A stretch of DNA of 7,161 nt, taken from NCBI GenBank assembly GCA_022843505.1, contig JALHNN010000134.1:1-7161 (forward strand), given 5' to 3'. Source of the DNA: Sulfuritalea sp. (lineage in GTDB: Bacteria > Pseudomonadota > Gammaproteobacteria > Burkholderiales > Rhodocyclaceae). The number at the start of each line of letters is the position of its first letter. Within the stretch, counting starts at the first letter, position 1. Positions 6,353 through 7,161 of this stretch are shown piece after piece. The notes below the pieces were generated by a model. The model saw only the letters and a list, made by a program, of their open reading frames with translations, searched no databases and was not told where the DNA came from. The position numbers and the translations under genes were made by a program.

Positions 6353-7013
6353 CCGGCCGGGGGGCGCTGCGAACGACAGTGGAAGTCGGCGCCGGAGATA
6401 CGGCGGCTATTCGCCCACGCGGCCTATGGAGTGCTCTTAATAGTACGTCTGCAATGTGGCGGACTGCTCGCCTTAGAGGCTATTGGTCGAAATGACAACA
6501 CATGATCTCCGCAATGTCGAAGTTGCCGCTGGTCAGAAAAACAACCAACGCAACTGAAGACAGGGAATGTCGACGATTTCCGAACCAGGAAATCAAGCAG
6601 CGAAATTGCGAATGCCAAGCTCGATAGGACATGGTGCCCGTCTCGCAACGAATAGCCGAGCGCGAGCCCGGACGCAGGATTTCGCGATGTGATGCTGAGC
6701 CCTTGGAGTGGATGAACTTACGACGCCAAGTCGAGCGCAACTTACCCGACGACTGGGATCAATCCATCGCGCGAGCTAATGTGAAATTGGCGCGGCTTCG
6801 ACAACGTCAGTTTGTCTGCAATTGGATTGGGGCCGTTTTCTTGGTCATCGCATTAATGATAATCCGCAACCACACGTAGGTGAAACGCTTACTGCCTTTC
6901 TAACTGACTGGAAAAGCAGGGCTTTCAATGCTTGTGAAGATCGCTTCCCTCGCTGCTTCCCCTACGTAAGTGCCCCAATATTCCTGACGCCTTTGTCTGG
7001 CTAGCATTCGACG
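6353..7013. other. Lower-GC region without a convincing conserved gene
   Basis: This 661-base stretch separates the protease gene from mnhE. Its first 60-70 bases remain GC-rich, then GC drops markedly (row 6481-6540 is 45% G+C by count, against a clearly higher value in the flanking genes). No tRNA-like cloverleaf, rRNA segment, CRISPR repeat, transposase motif or strong T-tailed terminator was found. The short octamer AATGTCGA appears twice (about 6512 and 6567). The only reading frame with any protein-like character is the small one at 6631-6879. The region could be decayed coding sequence or a transferred remnant. Confidence 0.6.
6631..6879 (+). CDS. Possible small protein with one C-terminal membrane helix
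   Basis: The frame encodes 82 residues that match no family I recognise. The first 60 or so are charged and arginine-rich. The last 22 form a hydrophobic segment (from FVCNWIGAVFL to the end) that reads as a single membrane helix followed by a short basic end, as in tail-anchored proteins. Two starts are possible: ATG at 6631 with little upstream signal, or ATG at 6712 (55 residues) with GGAG at 6705-6708, which is only three bases away and so also poor. The segment from MNLRRQVERN onward looks more protein-like than the part before it, so the shorter form is preferred. No promoter was found. It may be a chance frame in a low-GC region. Confidence 0.3.
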   Translation: MVPVSQRIAEREPGRRISRCDAEPLEWMNLRRQVERNLPDDWDQSIARANVKLARLRQRQFVCNWIGAVFLVIALMIIRNHT

Positions 7014-7161
7014 ATGTTTCGGATCGCCAGTACGTTTCTTTTTCTCGCCGGCTTCTGGTTGCTGCTGTCAGGCATGTTTACGCCCTTTCTCGTTGCCGCC
7101 GGGCTGGGCAGTGCGCTGGCGATAACCGTTTTCAGCCGCCGGATGGATCTCATCGACCACG
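7014..7161 (+). CDS. mnhE: Na+/H+ antiporter subunit E, MnhE/MrpE family (3' partial)
   Basis: The first 49 residues are visible and the frame runs off the window. The pattern FLFLAGFWLLLSGMFTP, a second hydrophobic segment, then SRRMDLIDH matches the N-terminus of subunit E of multisubunit Mrp/Mnh/Pha cation/proton antiporters, including the small basic and acidic motif after the second helix. Subunit E is a small membrane protein needed for assembly or activity of the antiporter complex in the inner membrane. ATG at 7014 is the first start after an in-frame TAG (7002-7004). No clear ribosome binding site or promoter precedes it. No subunit D gene lies upstream, so this gene appears to be the first of its cluster, with the remaining subunits expected beyond the window. 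Confidence 0.8.
   Translation, partial: MFRIASTFLFLAGFWLLLSGMFTPFLVAAGLGSALAITVFSRRMDLIDH

Noticed and set aside
6424..6740. Minus-strand small frames in the low-GC region
   Set aside because: They are overlapping short frames with no ribosome binding site or family resemblance, so no coding evidence.
6822..7004. A 60-residue plus-strand frame just before mnhE
   Set aside because: It overlaps the other small frame, has no ribosome binding site and does not read like a protein.

Overview
The window is GC-rich with compact plus-strand genes and looks like a chromosomal segment of a free-living proteobacterium. Betaproteobacteria of the Rhodocyclales type (Azoarcus/Thauera-like) would fit the codon use and the wealth of large hybrid sensor kinases, but nothing in the window fixes the taxon.

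Layout, left to right, all on the plus strand. (1) Positions 1-271 hold the C-terminal half of a receiver domain, the end of a gene that begins upstream. (2) A 296-base gap follows, with a good sigma70-type promoter (427-455) embedded in small palindromes and a leader with two small hairpins. (3) Positions 568-3801 encode a 1077-residue membrane hybrid sensor histidine kinase. Its order is six predicted membrane helices, coiled coil, PAS, HisKA, HATPase, receiver, HPt, and a C-terminal bacteriohemerythrin domain with all seven di-iron ligands. (4) A 139-base gap carries a perfect inverted repeat overlapping a candidate promoter, then a strong ribosome binding site. (5) Positions 3941-6352 encode an 803-residue protein without a signal peptide that joins an N-terminal alpha/beta-hydrolase (Ser-Asp-His triad visible), an I9-like propeptide-type segment and a complete subtilisin-type S8 protease (Asp-His-Asn-Ser all present). 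(6) Positions 6353-7013 are a lower-GC stretch with no convincing conserved gene; one small reading frame with a C-terminal membrane helix is possible. (7) From 7014 to the window end runs the start of a Na+/H+ antiporter subunit E (MnhE/MrpE) gene.

The kinase looks able to run a full His-Asp-His phosphorelay in one polypeptide, with hemerythrin as a likely oxygen, redox or metal input (or a phosphorelay-independent accessory domain). The hydrolase-protease fusion has its own promoter and ribosome binding site, so nothing ties it to the kinase except adjacency. It is the most unusual gene here: a single, apparently cytoplasmic protein with two different serine hydrolase active sites and a propeptide-like segment between them.
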